A stretch of DNA of 64,000 nucleotides, taken from positions 19,742,001 to 19,806,000 of the forward strand of contig NC_132970.1 in NCBI RefSeq assembly GCF_047496725.1. Direction: 5' to 3'. This DNA is from Anoplolepis gracilipes (taxonomy: Eukaryota; Arthropoda; Insecta; Hymenoptera; Formicidae). A program made the position numbers and the translations under genes. Positions 1-13,078 of the stretch are shown here, one piece after another. The notes beneath the pieces were generated by a model. The model worked only from the letters and a program-made list of their open reading frames with translations. It was not told the origin of the DNA and made no database searches. Positions within the stretch are counted from its first letter, which is position 1, and each line of letters begins with the position of its first letter.

Positions 1-1236
1 TGAATATTATTCTTTTATGTTCTACATTTAAGTTTTTTTTAATAAGACAATATGCTTTCTTTCTAACACACATACAAAGATGATATATAGCAGCGGCAAA
101 ATGGATACGTTGCAACAAGTTAACTTTGTAGAAAATAATATTATATTTATCTATAAATAATAAAAAAAATTATTCAATATTTGCAATATAAAAATAAATA
201 TGTAATCGTCGAGACTCTAGTTGCAAAATGTAAATAAAGTTAATATTCGTATAATTACGCTGTCCTTTGGATTGCTGCTACATCGGCTAATCAAAAGAGA
301 ATCCAAAGTGGTCTTCATAAAAATTCGACGACGATCAAGACTCGTCCACCCTCATCACGCTCGCTCATGTAAGATCGATCTGATTCACACTCTCTCGTGG
401 CTTGCCGATGGCGTGACAGCCGGCTAGGCAGATGCGTGGCAACGAGTTGACATCGAGCGCTGCGGGCTAGCGTGGCTAGAGTTGCTCTTCGCAGACACGC
501 ACCCTGGCATTCTGGTGGAGTAAGGGGGCGCGAATAAAAACAAAGGGAGGAAACGAGAGAGACGCGAGAAAAGAATGAGGGAGAGAGAGAGAAAGAAAGC
601 AAAAGAGGCAGCGAAATAAATATAAAAAAAAAGAGGGGCCGCCAGGAGACTCTGACGTGCGCGTGCGCTCACGCACGCACAACACGGCCCGTCGCGGCGC
701 AGGCACGCACGCACACTGGCCGGTTTTCTTGTTGCCTATACACTGGGCCTGATGCGCGACGACGGCCCTCGTCGTCTACTACGACACATAGAATAGTAAT
801 GAGGGACAGAGATACAAGGCGGGTCTTCCCGCCGCCACAGGCGCGCGGCGCGGGTCGGCGCGGGTCGACGCGGAGCGTCGTCACGCGAGAACGCAACCAG
901 CTGACGTTCTCTCTCGCTACTCCCCTGCTCCCGTTCTCCTTCGCACTCTCTCCTCTCTCGCATCATTTAGTCGTCTTTCTCTTATGTCTCCGTTCTCTTT
1001 TTCCGTATCTCGCCAACTCTTTTGCGCGCATATTTGGATGTTTTTTTTTTTCTTTCTTTTTCCAATTGTTATCGCATTATTCTCTTTTGAACATCGATAA
1101 TTTTGTTATCGATAAGTTGAAATTAGAAAAAAGTTTTCTAGTTTTATAAATAGAACGAATCAATTGCAAGAAGATAATTTTCCTATTTGATTATTCTTCA
1201 GAGATATGAATATCTTTGATGTAACTTTAACAAAAT
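1..1236. other. Upstream intergenic DNA with a GC-rich patch
   Basis: The first 300 bases are AT-rich. Positions about 320-960 are GC- and CpG-rich with purine-rich (GAGA-type) and pyrimidine-rich stretches, then AT-rich DNA returns. Open frames across the patch occur on both strands and are compositionally biased (Arg/Ser/Leu-rich), so I do not call them genes. The patch could be a regulatory CpG cluster or the edge of a neighbouring transcript. Nothing specific is recognisable. Confidence 0.5.
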
Positions 1237-1490
1237 CGATTGATATGTCATAGCTTCATTATAAAAAAATTACAAGTTTATATGTGAGCATATAAAAAAT
1301 TTATAATATTATCATCTTATACATTTTCTAACATTTTATTTTCCTTTTAGAAGTAAAATTAGAAAGATTCTTCTAATTTTAGAATGAACAGATTAACTAA
1401 CAGGAGCGATAAATATGTCATAGCTTCTTCATAAAAAAATTACAAACTCATATGAGCATATAAAAAATTATAATATTATTATACATCATT
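1237..1490. repeat. Pair of direct repeats about 85-90 bp long
   Basis: Positions 1237-1326 and 1407-1490 share the block ATATGTCATAGCTTC, then ATAAAAAAATTACAA, then GAGCATATAAAAAAT in the same order, with small indels. The spacing between starts is about 170 bp. A weaker AATTAGAAA-type similarity precedes each copy (about 1122 and 1359), so the duplicated unit may be longer. This looks like a local tandem duplication in AT-rich DNA with no coding content. Confidence 0.75.
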
Positions 1491-2216
1491 TTTTTTGTTT
1501 TCTTTTTACGCGGCGACTTTTCGTACTACTTCGATTTTTTAATTTATATGTTTGCGTTGCATCCTTCGATGATTTCACCCGCCTTCTTGTCTCCTTCCTC
1601 TCTCATCATCCATACCTAACCTCGATAATCGTGAACCACCCCTTTTGCAAGAAACCGAGGAACTCCTCATACTGAGTTTCTTGCTCAATTCCACCCATGT
1701 ACCCTTCGTGCGAACACTAAGTTCCTTTTATCAACAGTCCATCACGATCGTTTGAGAACTCCAGGTGTTCGTCGCATACATTCGCAATGTCGTGCGTGCG
1801 AGCGAGGCCTTTGTGGAAAGTCGCGGAAATTGCGAGTACTCGTGAGATTCGATTAGGTATAAGAAAGAGAATGGGAAACGCATTTACTCCCTTCTGGTAG
1901 TGATATTAGCTATTTTTATAATAATGAATCAACAAACAATATTTCAACTTTTCCTACGACTGTAAATTGCTTTCGAATCAGACGAGACAAAAAAGTACGA
2001 CATTCGATTTTGACGTATTAAATCGACAAAATATCAAATAATTGATATGTATAGATGAAAGAAATTTATATTAAATATTTTTTCGCATTCAGATATAAAT
2101 TCTTTTTTTGCTCATTTTAGCCGTACATATTTGATTATTATTAATTATGTAATATTGTAAGTTTTAAGTATAAGAAATTAAGTATAAGTATTTTCTATTA
2201 TAATCTTGAAATAATA

Positions 2217-2462
2217 CAGTACCGGCCAAAAATATATCACCTTTAGGATTTTTGAGCATAAATTTAATTTAATTTACTTACTTATAAAATTAATTTTTTA
2301 TATTATTAAAATTAAGTTTTTATATTATTTTATGAAAAATATTTGATTCGCTAAGTTGTATTTACTATCAAAACATATATTATGATATTATAAATATGCA
2401 TGCACTTTGAATAAAATTATACTCAAAAATACTAAAAGGTGATATATTTTTGGCCGGTACTG
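2217..2462. mobile_element. TA-flanked MITE (Tc1/mariner-like ends)
   Basis: The element begins CAGTACCGGCCAAAAATATA and ends with the reverse complement of that string. The terminal inverted repeats are about 49 bp with only a few differences, and TA dinucleotides lie directly outside (2215-2216 and 2463-2464). At 246 bp it has no coding capacity. TA target duplication and CAGT-type termini are typical of Tc1/mariner-superfamily non-autonomous elements. The family assignment is inference; the structure is seen directly. Confidence 0.88.
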
Positions 2463-2464
2463 TA

Positions 2465-5400
2465 TATCTGATAACTCGTTAATGATGGAATAATTTTTAA
2501 GTTACACACACATATAAATGCATAATGTTACAAATAAAAGTATTTGATATTTCTCTCAATTATTTGATATTTTTGACAAGATTTTTCTTTAATAATGAAA
2601 TGTTTTATTCGAAAGTACACTCTCTTTTTCTTAGAATTTAAAACTAATATTTTTTCGAGAAAAAAAAAGTCCCTTTTATAAAAAAAATAGCTCTCTTTTA
2701 TTGGAAATACGAAGAAGACGCACCTAAGAATGTCGCGCGATCGTACCACGGATTGCACGCGACTGTTGCGTTTTTGCTTCTAGCAGTGACGACCCTTCTG
2801 TTATATTTTTCACGCGTGCAAATTGCTGTCTTCTCCATTTCAAAGCTTCACCCTTTTTGCGCGGCTCACTGCTCTCAAACGATTATACCTCAAAGTCCCA
2901 TTGGAGAAGACTTCTCTTTTCGTATGATTGCCGTCGCGTGAAAAATCTATAACATGTGCGATAAAAAGTCGTTTTCCGTTTTGCACTTTCGTGAACAGAA
3001 AAACTGTTAACAATTTGCCACCTCAAATTGTCTCGGGAATTAAGTGCAATAATTATCGTGTAATAATAATTTTTAATGCATTCTGATAACATACTTCTGA
3101 TCTTTATAACATGCTTTTAATTTCCGTTAATAATTCATCTTTTAATTCACTAACTTGCCGTCTTTAACTCTCTTATTATTTAATTACACGCATTTAATTT
3201 TACAACATGTAATAAATGTTTAAATATTTTACTCATGATAATTTCATGATAAAAATCGCTTACACATTAATATTATATACGCCCGCTGTACTTTGTCATT
3301 AAATATCTAAAATTGGTTACTATCAACATTTGCCGAAATAATTAGAGGCACTTTTACAATGGAAATATACACTATACAAGTATTTATGTGGTTATTACGA
3401 ATATTATAAAACGATCATTGTGACACACATAACTGTTAAAGAGCAAATAGAACTTCTCACGTAAAAACGTCGAGTTTCAATCAAATCCTAAAAGACCGAA
3501 TATCCGCCGGCGTTCGCAGTCTCTCATTGAAGGAGCTCCCGGTAGAGAACTTGCCACACCCCTCGCGGTCGCATCGTTCCCTCTCTCTCCCCTTCCTTCG
3601 TGTGCATCGCGGCATTCTTTTGTTTCGGGCATTCATTCAAGCGAGGGCAACTACCTTGAAAGTCAGTTTTTCCTCCTCGTCTGCCTCAAGGAAAAAGACG
3701 AAGGGATATATGGGAGTAGTAAGAGAATGAAATAGACAAACGGTCACACTTAATTGCAGGGGGGCGATTGTACGGATAATATAGGGACCTAGTCGACACT
3801 TCGATAGGTCCGATGCTTATTTTCTGGGCTAATTCGAAAATGCATCGTGCCACCGTCCAAAAATTGGATACCTGGTGCTTTTAGGAAATTAAAGTATCGG
3901 CTATTGTCGGCACATTATTAGATTCTAACGTAATAACGTGCTTCTTTCATCAATGAATTAAACTGAATTTTACTACATACTCTCTCATTATAAAGAAGAA
4001 AGTTATACCATTTTCAATGTAACGTTTTTACTCATTACACCGTGCATCGTTAGATTATTTTTATTTTTCAAATATTAATTTAACTTATCGTATTAAGAAA
4101 CCCCATATAGTATATGCTCTTAAAAATGTCTGAAAAACTATTTAAAGACGTTTTTATCGTACTTTAAATATCTCTGCTGGTTAGGATATTAAATAATTTT
4201 TAGCCTGTAAAGAAAGGAAAGTATATAATATAGTAACAAATAGTTAATCTATTCTTCGCTTTAAAAACTGATTATAAAAAATTATTTGTGCTTTTTTCAC
4301 AATAAATTAAAGTAATACTTTAAATCATTTCATGAATTGTTAGAAAAAATTTTGGTTAATTATATGATTATCAATTTAATAAATATAAATATAAATATAA
4401 ATATATATATATATATTGTGATGTATTATTTTCTTCGTTTTATAATATAAAATAATATCCAAATATAAATAATAATATAATATAAAAATTTTCTTTAATG
4501 TATGCAGTTTCCATAAGTACTCATAATCTCTTGTACGTCATTATTCGATATCTTATTTCGCGAATCTTCTCCCGGTATATATGATAATCAATTTCACCAC
4601 AATGGCGGGCAATTCAGCCTCTCTACAGCATCCCTCGTTCCACGTCGCTAGTAGCCCCATTCATCCATCCTGAAGGAGCCGTGTCCTCGCCCTCTCGTTT
4701 TTCTCGTGGCTCTTCGTTCTCCCCTTTGCGCGTCCACCTCCCCTTCGGTGTCTTTTTCTTCCTCCTCAGAGGTACTCGTGAAAGTCTCTTTGTTCGAACG
4801 ACGGCCCGTCCTTGTTCGTCTCGTAAGTCGCCGACTCCTCGAAGGCTTTTGACTCTCGTGATCGAACGACTCACCGTGAGACTCACGAATCCGCTGCCTC
4901 TCCTGCCTTTCTAACGTTGCGTTCGGAGCTGTTGCTGCGTGATGTACTTTTCTCAGAATATAAATATATTTATATTTAAATCTTATATTTAAGACAACTA
5001 ATTTTGATATGTCAATTTTGAAAATTTAACATATCTGTAGAAATATCTATCTAATTCTAATCATAATATAACTCTTTGGATTATAACCATTTAGTAAAAA
5101 AATATCAAAAATAATTTTTTTAAAGAGTGACTAAAAATTTCTATGTTAATGAGAAAAGTTGAAAATTCAAATACAGAAATAAATTTGCATATTGCTCGAT
5201 ATCTTCTTATAAAGTTTTGCATGTAAACTAAAACTAAATTTTAAAATCAGTTTTCGGGAAGAATTTAAGAATAATCGTCGACATGATCGTTACATTTTTT
5301 CTTGAATAATGATACCCTCTACCTGAAAAATTATATTTTTCATTCGTTTCTTTCGAATGCTTTACAATTTTTTTGGCTACCATGTTATTAAATTAAATGT

Positions 5401-6692
5401 TACTGGGAGCCTAACGAGGAATATGTTTCTGCAATCCCATGTATCTGATCTGTAATTTCGATATCCGGATAAGCGGATATATGTATATACATACAGTATG
5501 TATAAATGTGTATACGCATATATTTATGTTCTGAAAACGCGTGACATATCCGGTAAACCATCGTTCAGCAATATTGAATTAATGGAATCGATTCCGCGAC
5601 AACCCTTAAAGTGTTTTCAGCGAAATGGTAGAGGTGCGGTAGATAGATTTCGTGGTCCGCACATTAAAAATAGAGAATGTTTTCGGACGTTAGGAGGAAC
5701 GGTAATACTGTGTAGAACACAATGTTTGCGGGCAACGCCCACTTATACTCTCTCTGGCTTTTACTGCCGGGCAGTAAAGTACGAAAATTACGATCCGAGC
5801 TTGTCACTGCTTCGGGCATCGAGAAACTCGAAGACCTGCTGCTCTCTGTCTTTCTTCCTTCTCTGTTTTTTCCATGTCGACCAACGCTTCACGTGCGGTG
5901 TAAATACAACCTTAACCGCATGGATATTAGACGTATGTGATAGAAAATGCATGATGCAAAACGCAATGCGATTCAATCGCGCATAAAAAATTAAATTGTA
6001 CAACGTCTGGTAATGGACGAGGTAGTAAAAGCTTTTCGCAAAATGCACAATATATATTGTCATTGATAGTTTTCTTTTAATGAGATATGAAAGAATGTAT
6101 TAATGACATGTACAAATTTTTTGAATAACTTTCAAGAAGTATACTTACTATAATAAATTTTAATAAAAGAATAATAATAAGATATGCCAAATTTAAACAA
6201 CTGTAAAACAAAAATTTTGAATGGCAACAAAAACAGCGAATTCTCGCACAATAATAATGGAATATCATAGCTTCCGTATATCTTTGTAAAGATATTATTT
6301 CTCGCGCTCGCGGGATATTCTCTGTACTTAAACGTGACAAGTATTCAAGCTGTCATTAACAGACATATAGGATGGGGAAAAAAGAATGCATAAAAATGTG
6401 ATATAAGCGGCGCACCGATCGACAGTCACGGAATCTGCGAAACTACGCGAGCGGGAGAAAGTTCTCGCGAGGTGCAAGTGCAATTACAGCGAGTGATAAA
6501 AGTGCCACTTAGCACTATAATCTGTGAATATTTTTACGTCCTTTTGATTTGACAGAGAAATGACGGGCAACGAGAAATCAAAATGCCACTTTGCGTCGCA
6601 ATTTATCCATTCGTTTCCACACTGCGTGCTGGAGTTATTCCTTTTTTCTTCTGCGTATAAAACTACTTGAGTTATGAGTGTTTCTTTCTCTC

Positions 6693-6733
<41 letters not shown>

Positions 6734-7140
6734 TCGTGCGAAAAATAATTTTTGACGCCACGGCGCCGTGTAAGATATCGCGAATTCAAGGCAACAAGAT
6801 AAAATATTTTTTCCGTTTATTTATTTACATCTCCGAGTATACATTTTATTATAGAAAACTTTTAAATATCTCTTTTAACTTTTTAAGATAAAATGAAAAT
6901 TTTACTTTGTTACATTGTTGAATTAACAAATACTATTTTAACATCATTTATTGAAATTTTGCAAACATGCTAGCTTTATTATAAATAATTCTAAAACAAA
7001 ATTAAATTAACATAACGAATTGTTTAGATAAATTTATCACGTAATAACAAGTCAACTGTTTTCTACCTGTGCTGTAAAGTATCGAAACATCTTGTACAAG
7101 TACGAGTACTTCAATTGTCAACTAAAATGAATCATTTTAT
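2465..7140. other. AT-rich intergenic DNA
   Basis: This stretch is mostly AT-rich with no supported gene. GC-richer patches occur at about 3490-3730, 4560-4920 and 5530-5930, and an (ATAAAT/AT)n tract lies at 4381-4417. A 162-codon frame starts with ATG at 5498, but it has no recognisable domain, repeats or homeobox-like features, and I treat it as a chance frame. No promoter or RNA gene is apparent. Confidence 0.5.
6680..6730. repeat. (CT)n microsatellite
   Basis: A pyrimidine tract grading into a pure CT dinucleotide run, about 50 bp long. On the opposite strand it reads as (GA)n and produces a spurious Arg-Glu repeat frame. Confidence 0.9.
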
Positions 7141-7620
7141 CTAAAAGCCCAAACGCATAATTTTTAAAGCGTGCACCTTCGTACAGCGACGAACCATCCG
7201 CTTTAGGAAGATCCCGGCGAAGTGGAGAAAACAACATTGGCGGGTACCACCGCCGACGCGGTCTTCTCATCGTCTAATTGAATGGCATTTTATTTAGCAC
7301 AGTTCTCCGCACTCTGGATAGCCGCCATTTACCTCAATTACGTAATTCACCGTACACAACCGGCCGCGCAGCTATCCACCATAGACATCGCATGGGTAAT
7401 GGCGCAGCCGATGGTAGTGGTGGTGGTGCGGTGATGGTGGTGGCGGTCGACTGATGACACGTGTTTGCGCTACTGCCGCCATGCAATTAGCCTCCAATGT
7501 AATTTCGCGCCTGTAAGAGCGTGCCACGCTCTTTTGGCCTAGTGCCGTTCCCGCGGGCGCATCGGTACACCGGTATTACGAAGAGGGAAGTGATTTCGTT
7601 CAGGACACGTAAGTAAATTC
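7141..7620. promoter_or_regulatory. Candidate upstream regulatory block
   Basis: A GC-richer, complex, non-repetitive island stands out from the AT-rich surroundings. It contains an ATTACGTAATTC-type homeodomain-like site near 7338, a GGTGGTGGTG-rich purine stretch around 7415-7445, a CACGTG E-box near 7459, and a perfect 19-bp palindrome at 7515-7533 (AAGAGCGTG, one base, CACGCTCTT). There is no credible coding frame. It lies about 5.5 kb upstream of the Dll start, where limb and appendage enhancers could be expected. Enhancer activity is inference only. Confidence 0.3.
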
Positions 7621-8714
7621 AAGCTTCGTGCCATTTTTCGTATTTTCGTGTCTGGCGCACTTTTATGTATCGCACATATCGCACATATCGCGCGCTCAAC
7701 GAGATGTTTTGCAATTCGATAATTAAAAAGTCATTTTTCAGATTAACACATTTTCCTATAAATATTTATTGTATTTACATCAAATTTTGAAAAAAGAGAA
7801 AAAAATTAAATCAGAGAGAAATCCATGAAAAAGGAAATAAAAGTGGCAAATATGAATGACGTGGACATGCATAGAGGAAAAAAATTTCATTTATATATTG
7901 TATACATGTTTCCTATATTCAAACATATTATTTCGTGAGGGATATTATCGCGATAAGATAGTTTTCATGTGAGCGTACAATTATAGTTGCATGCAACAAA
8001 CCTACAGATATTTCAAATTTGACCATAAAACTCCGTTATATCTAAAAGAAAATTGTTATCATATAACACAAAATAGAGTTCTGCGTATACTATATTTCTC
8101 GTACATTGTTAAAAGTTTTATGTTATTCAAAGTTTGTATTTTCTATTTTCGTTTATAGCGGCTAGTTTTGCAGTTTTATTTCTTAAATAAAAATAAACAT
8201 CTGTAGACAAAAATAAAAAAAACTTTGCTGATAATCAGTAAAATAATTACTATTGATAATTGTTATACGTATTTATTTGAATTGTTACATATATTATATA
8301 TAATATACATAAAAATACACTATAGTTATGTGTGCGTTTCTCGAAAAATTGAAAAAATATTTACGCCGTCTTCAGTATGTATATGGACAATTATTTATCA
8401 GTAAAATTATGTACTTAATATTGCGTTTTCTTCACCATATCGAAAATGAGTGCTTGCGTAATTAAAGCATCGAGTCGGTACACCGACGAAACGTGACGCA
8501 ATGTTAATGGATAGGGTATTACCTAGCGACTAATATCATTGTAGACGATAACCACGCTCAAGATAATAATTGTGCCCGGTCTGACTGATTAAGTATAATT
8601 ATAATCCAGAAAGAAATGTCTCTAGGTCACTGTGCTAAGATGGCAATCAATGAGTTCCTGTTCCGTGTCATATACTTTTGAAAATTTACCGAAATTTCAG
8701 AGATAGATTTATTT

Positions 8715-8717
<3 letters not shown>

Positions 8718-8746
<29 letters not shown>
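8718..8746. repeat. (TA)n microsatellite
   Basis: An uninterrupted TA dinucleotide run of about 29 bp in AT-rich DNA. Confidence 0.9.
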
Positions 8747-8968
8747 CTATGAAAAAGGTTTTTATTTATTTAATTAAATATGAATAAAATTTAATATTAT
8801 TAAAGATTATTTAATATTAAATTTGATATCGTTTAATATTTAATATTAAATAATAAAAGAAAATAAAATAGTTATAAATTTTCAAATTCAAATTAATAAC
8901 ATTGACGCAATAGATTATTTGACATTAGATTTAATTTATACGCATAATTTATACAACATAATTTTATA

Positions 8969-9037
8969 ATAAAATCAAAAGAACGATATATTAACATGAA
9001 ATAAAATCAAAAGAATAATATATTATATTAACATGAA
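8969..9037. repeat. Tandem duplication, two units of 32 and 37 bp
   Basis: ATAAAATCAAAAGAA, then an ATATATT-type stretch, then AACATGAA occurs at 8969-9000 and again at 9001-9037. The second unit carries a small insertion. This looks like slippage or duplication in AT-rich DNA. Confidence 0.8.
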
Positions 9038-11349
9038 AAAGAAAGAATGTCTTAAGAATAAAAATTCACTGATAAAGCAGGTCAAGTTTCATAGAAAATG
9101 TCGCTCTTACTCATTTACCATTAGTCACTCATAAAAAACCATCGGGCAGTGTATAATGAAAAGTCATTTATTTTAATTATGAAAGTTAAAAAGGCAAGAG
9201 AATGATATTCAATCACGGAAAGATTTAATTGAATTAATTACACTGATACGTGTTACACGGTATTGATAGTCAATAAGTGCGTAAGTATAGGCGGTCGAGA
9301 CTACCCGCAAACAAGATCTAATCTATCTGCCTGTTTATCTAATTACGCATTCATAGATATTATCGAGAAAGAGTCTATCTCATTACAAATTATACTTTGT
9401 ACTAAAGTTAGACACCCTTACTATCACCGCATACATTTACGACGCCAAATTGTCTGATAAAAATTCAATCATAAGATTAATAAAATGCAAGACAAACAAT
9501 TTTTTGTAATAACAGGTATAGTTATTCTTATTTTTATCTAAAGTTTTTGTTATATATTTTACACGCGTTATTCATAAATTATATTACCTATAAAAACGTG
9601 ATATATAAAAGTAAATTTCCAATTGCTAGATTATTTCTAGAAAAGTTAAAAATATAAAATAAATTACAATATTTTTTTTAATTTACAATCCAATGCAAAT
9701 TTGTAAATCGTACCATTAACCGATAGAATATTTATTATTCAAGCGCATCACATAATTATTGCAAATTTTGAGGATTTAATTAGCAACAATCATATTGCCA
9801 TTAAAAAATTACGGTCAATTTTATTATCGATATACAATTGCAACGGCATATGACAATAAAAGGAAAGAAAAAAATTGCACCATTCGTATGACAACTTTAT
9901 GTCTGTCTTTATCTCTTTATGTTCACCGGCGATCCACTTTCTTCGTGACGAGTTGATAAACGAAGCCAAAGACATTTTTTGCCAAAGATTGTCACAACAT
10001 TCGCGCGATCGATACTGATAGTGTAATTACAATAAAATTTACATAGCACGATGTGAATTATCATTCTGGATGCATGGTTCGACACGAAAGAAATGAATCA
10101 TGTGGTACTCCAATAAATGTCACAACTTACGAGCTATTTGGACATTAATATGTCTATACGTATGATTTATTTCGTTTTTTATAGTATTAATATATGTTAA
10201 TTTAATATATATTTCAGACTTTATTTATTACTACATATATTGTGACTTTCATTAAATAATTATAAACATAATGTAACACAGTTCTTTCTCTCCTAAAAAT
10301 AAATTCAATTTTTTATGAGGCACGCAACTAATTATCGACAGCTGCCCGAGATTCAAATTGATATAAAAATAATGTGCATGCCGACACGACTTTGATGACT
10401 ATACTGATTATTCTTAATGACTACGAGATAACTACTGTATAAATTTAAAATGAGCCGACAGATTTGATTATCGGATGTAATAAATAAAATGTGTTATGCT
10501 TCTATTAAATTATTATTACATTATAGGCTGTCGAAGAGAATGCATAAAAATAAACTAATTTATAAATTTTGGAAAACAAAAACTTTCGAGAATATTGAGA
10601 AACAATCGGATGAAAATTTTCTAAAAAATAAAAAAGAAATTCCACCAAACATTTATTAAAATACAATATATTGAATCTCGTAAATTGTATGGCAAGACAG
10701 AGTCAAAGAACGTAAACATTGTTTGTTTACAATCTATTAAATATAAAATTGTTTGTACAAAAGTGGATGCTGTACCACTTACAATTAGCTTCTTTCATAG
10801 TTCATTGCCTTTCATAATTTGAGCTAAGAGTAAATAAAAGTCTAAATAAAAGTCGAAACTGATATTACAGAAATCAACTTATTAAAAAGAATAAGATGAA
10901 AATTACGAGTAGCGTATACTGTAATTATTTTATAGCACGTGTATCATATCAACAACTCGCGTTAGTCTTATCTCTCATTGTTATTGATTAGGATTTATTT
11001 TAATAAAACAAATTGAAAGTTTTGTATCGTAATTTCTATATTCTCATATTTCAGACTGTCAGCCTTTAGAAGATCATCCACGAACAAATAATCCGTCATC
11101 CGTCTAAGCTCGACTCAGCTCTCAACAATCGAAATGTCAAGTACTCAACAATTGGAATGTCACTCGTCTCTCACGTCGCGTCACAGTAAGTCTGATAGAA
11201 GGCGCGATTTAGTGAATGAATCAAACTCGAAAGAGAATAACAGACGGCGATTCTGCGGCGCGCTAGACGCTTGTCTCTCCAGCCTTCTTCCGAGTATATC
11301 TCCAACGATATCAGACGGACCTAATACGCCCGACGAATGTACGAACGTA

Positions 11350-11391
11350 CGAACGAACGAACGAACGAACGAACGAACGAACGAACGAACG
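11350..11391. repeat. (ACGA)n tetranucleotide repeat
   Basis: About ten near-perfect copies of a GAAC/ACGA tetranucleotide. They yield the artefactual peptides NERT (+) and SFVR (-), so frames crossing this tract should not be taken as genes. Confidence 0.9.
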
Positions 11392-12471
11392 GACTTCCCC
11401 GGGCAGGCAGGTATACAGAACATCTCCGCGCATCGTCGGTCGCCCCGAGGCCCGAGGGCGACCGGGTACTCCGGGTAGACGTAGGCGCGGTTGTTCTTCA
11501 GCGACACCCATGTGGATACCATAATGGCCTCCGCAACTCCAATCGCCGTTGCAGAGTTTATATAGGTTTGGTGGGGAACGGCACGACGCGCCAATCGCAA
11601 ACGCGCCTGGCACCCTTCACACAGGCTTTGCCTTGAGTAGCGCCGCTGCGGCGACTCTCGGAAACGGTGAACCAGGCTCCGGGGAGCGGCTCGGGCTTCA
11701 TTATGTATCATTATACCGGTCCGCGTCGCGCGGTGTGCACTGCAGTTACTGGAACCAGGCGCGCGTGTGTGCTTTTCTCTCCTCTTCTACGCCCTGGTCA
11801 TCGTCGTCTTCTTCTTCTTCTCTCACTTTCTTCGTCCAGTACGTGGTACGCGCGCGTATACGTCGAGCGTGCACGATACGCTCATCGGCCAAGTGTAATC
11901 GTGGCGCGACGCGCGTAAAAAGCACACCGTCGCCGTCGTCGAGGAGGTGCGCGAGCGGGCGCGCGCGTGTGTCGCGTTGTACGACGTGCAATTAAATCGG
12001 CGACGGACGCGAGTGTTGGAATATACGACGAGCTGCGATAAAAAAGTATATCGAGCCCGGGTCGGAGCGACTCTGTTTTCGGCCAATCTGTCTCTCCGTC
12101 GCGCGGATGTGATCGCGGACTATATTGACGGAGCGGCGTTGACGTTTGATGACGTTGGAGGAAGTGCGTCGTTCAAGGACTGTGTCCGATTGTGATTGTT
12201 GAAGTGACGTTCGGCCACTTGTATGTATGACGTTGTAATCTCGCGAGTGTAAAGGACCGATATGCCGACGGCCTGGTCGCGACGTCGTGACGCATCTCAT
12301 CCGTTTCGAAGCCGAGCGACGATGAGCTGACGCACGGTAACCGGACAGTAACATTGACCCCGGATCCGGACTCTTTCTCTTTCTCTTTCTCTGGCTTTGT
12401 AATAGTGTTTCCGCGTGTGAAGTGGACAAGTGTGACAAGTGCTATCCGAGCTGAGAAACAAAAACATCCGA

Positions 12472-12526
12472 GCGACGGCGACGGTGACGGTGACGGTGAC
12501 GGTGACGGTGACAGCGACAGCGACAG

Positions 12527-12593
<67 letters not shown>
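12472..12593. repeat. GACGGC/GACGGT/GACAGC hexanucleotide array in the 5' leader
   Basis: About twenty copies of a 6-bp unit with T/C and G/A variants, spanning about 120 bp and ending about 490 bp before the first in-frame ATG of Dll. On the + strand it could read Asp-Gly/Asp-Ser and on the - strand Pro-Ser, but neither frame resembles a known protein or joins Dll. If transcribed, it would be a GC-rich structured element in the leader and is likely polymorphic in length. Confidence 0.9.
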
Positions 12594-13078
12594 TCGGCGA
12601 GTGTGACACGCTCACGTAACATAGACTGTTTCGAGATATATAGCCGAAAGAGGGAATATTCTCTCGACACTGTACCCAGTGAAGAAAAGGAACGAAACGT
12701 CGTGATAGTGCAAAATAATTCAGTGTGCGAACAATCGAACGGTATTTCCAAGTTCAGCTTGTTCCGACGGCAGCGATCGAATGTCGAAATCGGCTCGCCG
12801 CGTCGAAGTGTATTCTGACACTTGGTCGACGTAGACGTATACGCTGAGTGGTGCTCGTCACGTAGAGTGGCCCCAAGATTCGGGCCCCGTACGGAGGGCG
12901 CGCGGCGTCGACTACGTCGTCGGCGAGTCTAGCGAAGATCGTGGGCTGTGGCGGCGGCATCGACGTCGTGTCTAAGGTGGAGCGTCCGGGCAGCACGACG
13001 ACGCTCAATTTCACGGACCTGGGGAGCCCATTCGGGGCGGGCGACCCCTGTCCGTCGAGTACCCCGACCCCGAATAGC

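Larger units (their letters stand above)
7621..11089. other. AT-rich intergenic DNA upstream of Dll
   Basis: Strongly AT-rich, with short tandem and dinucleotide repeats (listed separately) and no coding frame above about 65 codons that looks real. ATCGCACAT-like short repeats occur near 7667-7690. I see no gene here. Confidence 0.55.
11090..13078 (+). promoter_or_regulatory. Dll promoter and 5' leader region (CpG-rich)
   Basis: From about 11,090 the composition shifts sharply to GC- and CpG-rich and stays so into exon 1, as expected for the promoter and first exon of a developmental homeobox gene. I could not fix a transcription start: no convincing TATA box or initiator stands out. The frame continuous with exon 1 is open back to 12,866 (TAG at 12,863-12,865) but has no ATG before 13,079. 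The region is dense in short frames on both strands, which is a consequence of CpG richness and of the repeats at 11,350 and 12,472. A non-coding upstream exon, or an upstream coding exon spliced into this frame, cannot be excluded. Confidence 0.6.

Noticed and set aside
5498..5986. A 162-codon + strand frame
   Set aside because: No recognised domain, no sign of coding bias, and AT-rich surroundings. Kept only as intergenic sequence.
11134..11711. Frames with NERT or SFVR repeats
   Set aside because: They are produced by the ACGA tetranucleotide repeat.
12173..12818. Pro-Ser repeat frame (-) and Asp-Gly repeat frame (+)
   Set aside because: Both are translations of the hexanucleotide array. 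The + frame does not start with ATG and neither resembles a known protein.
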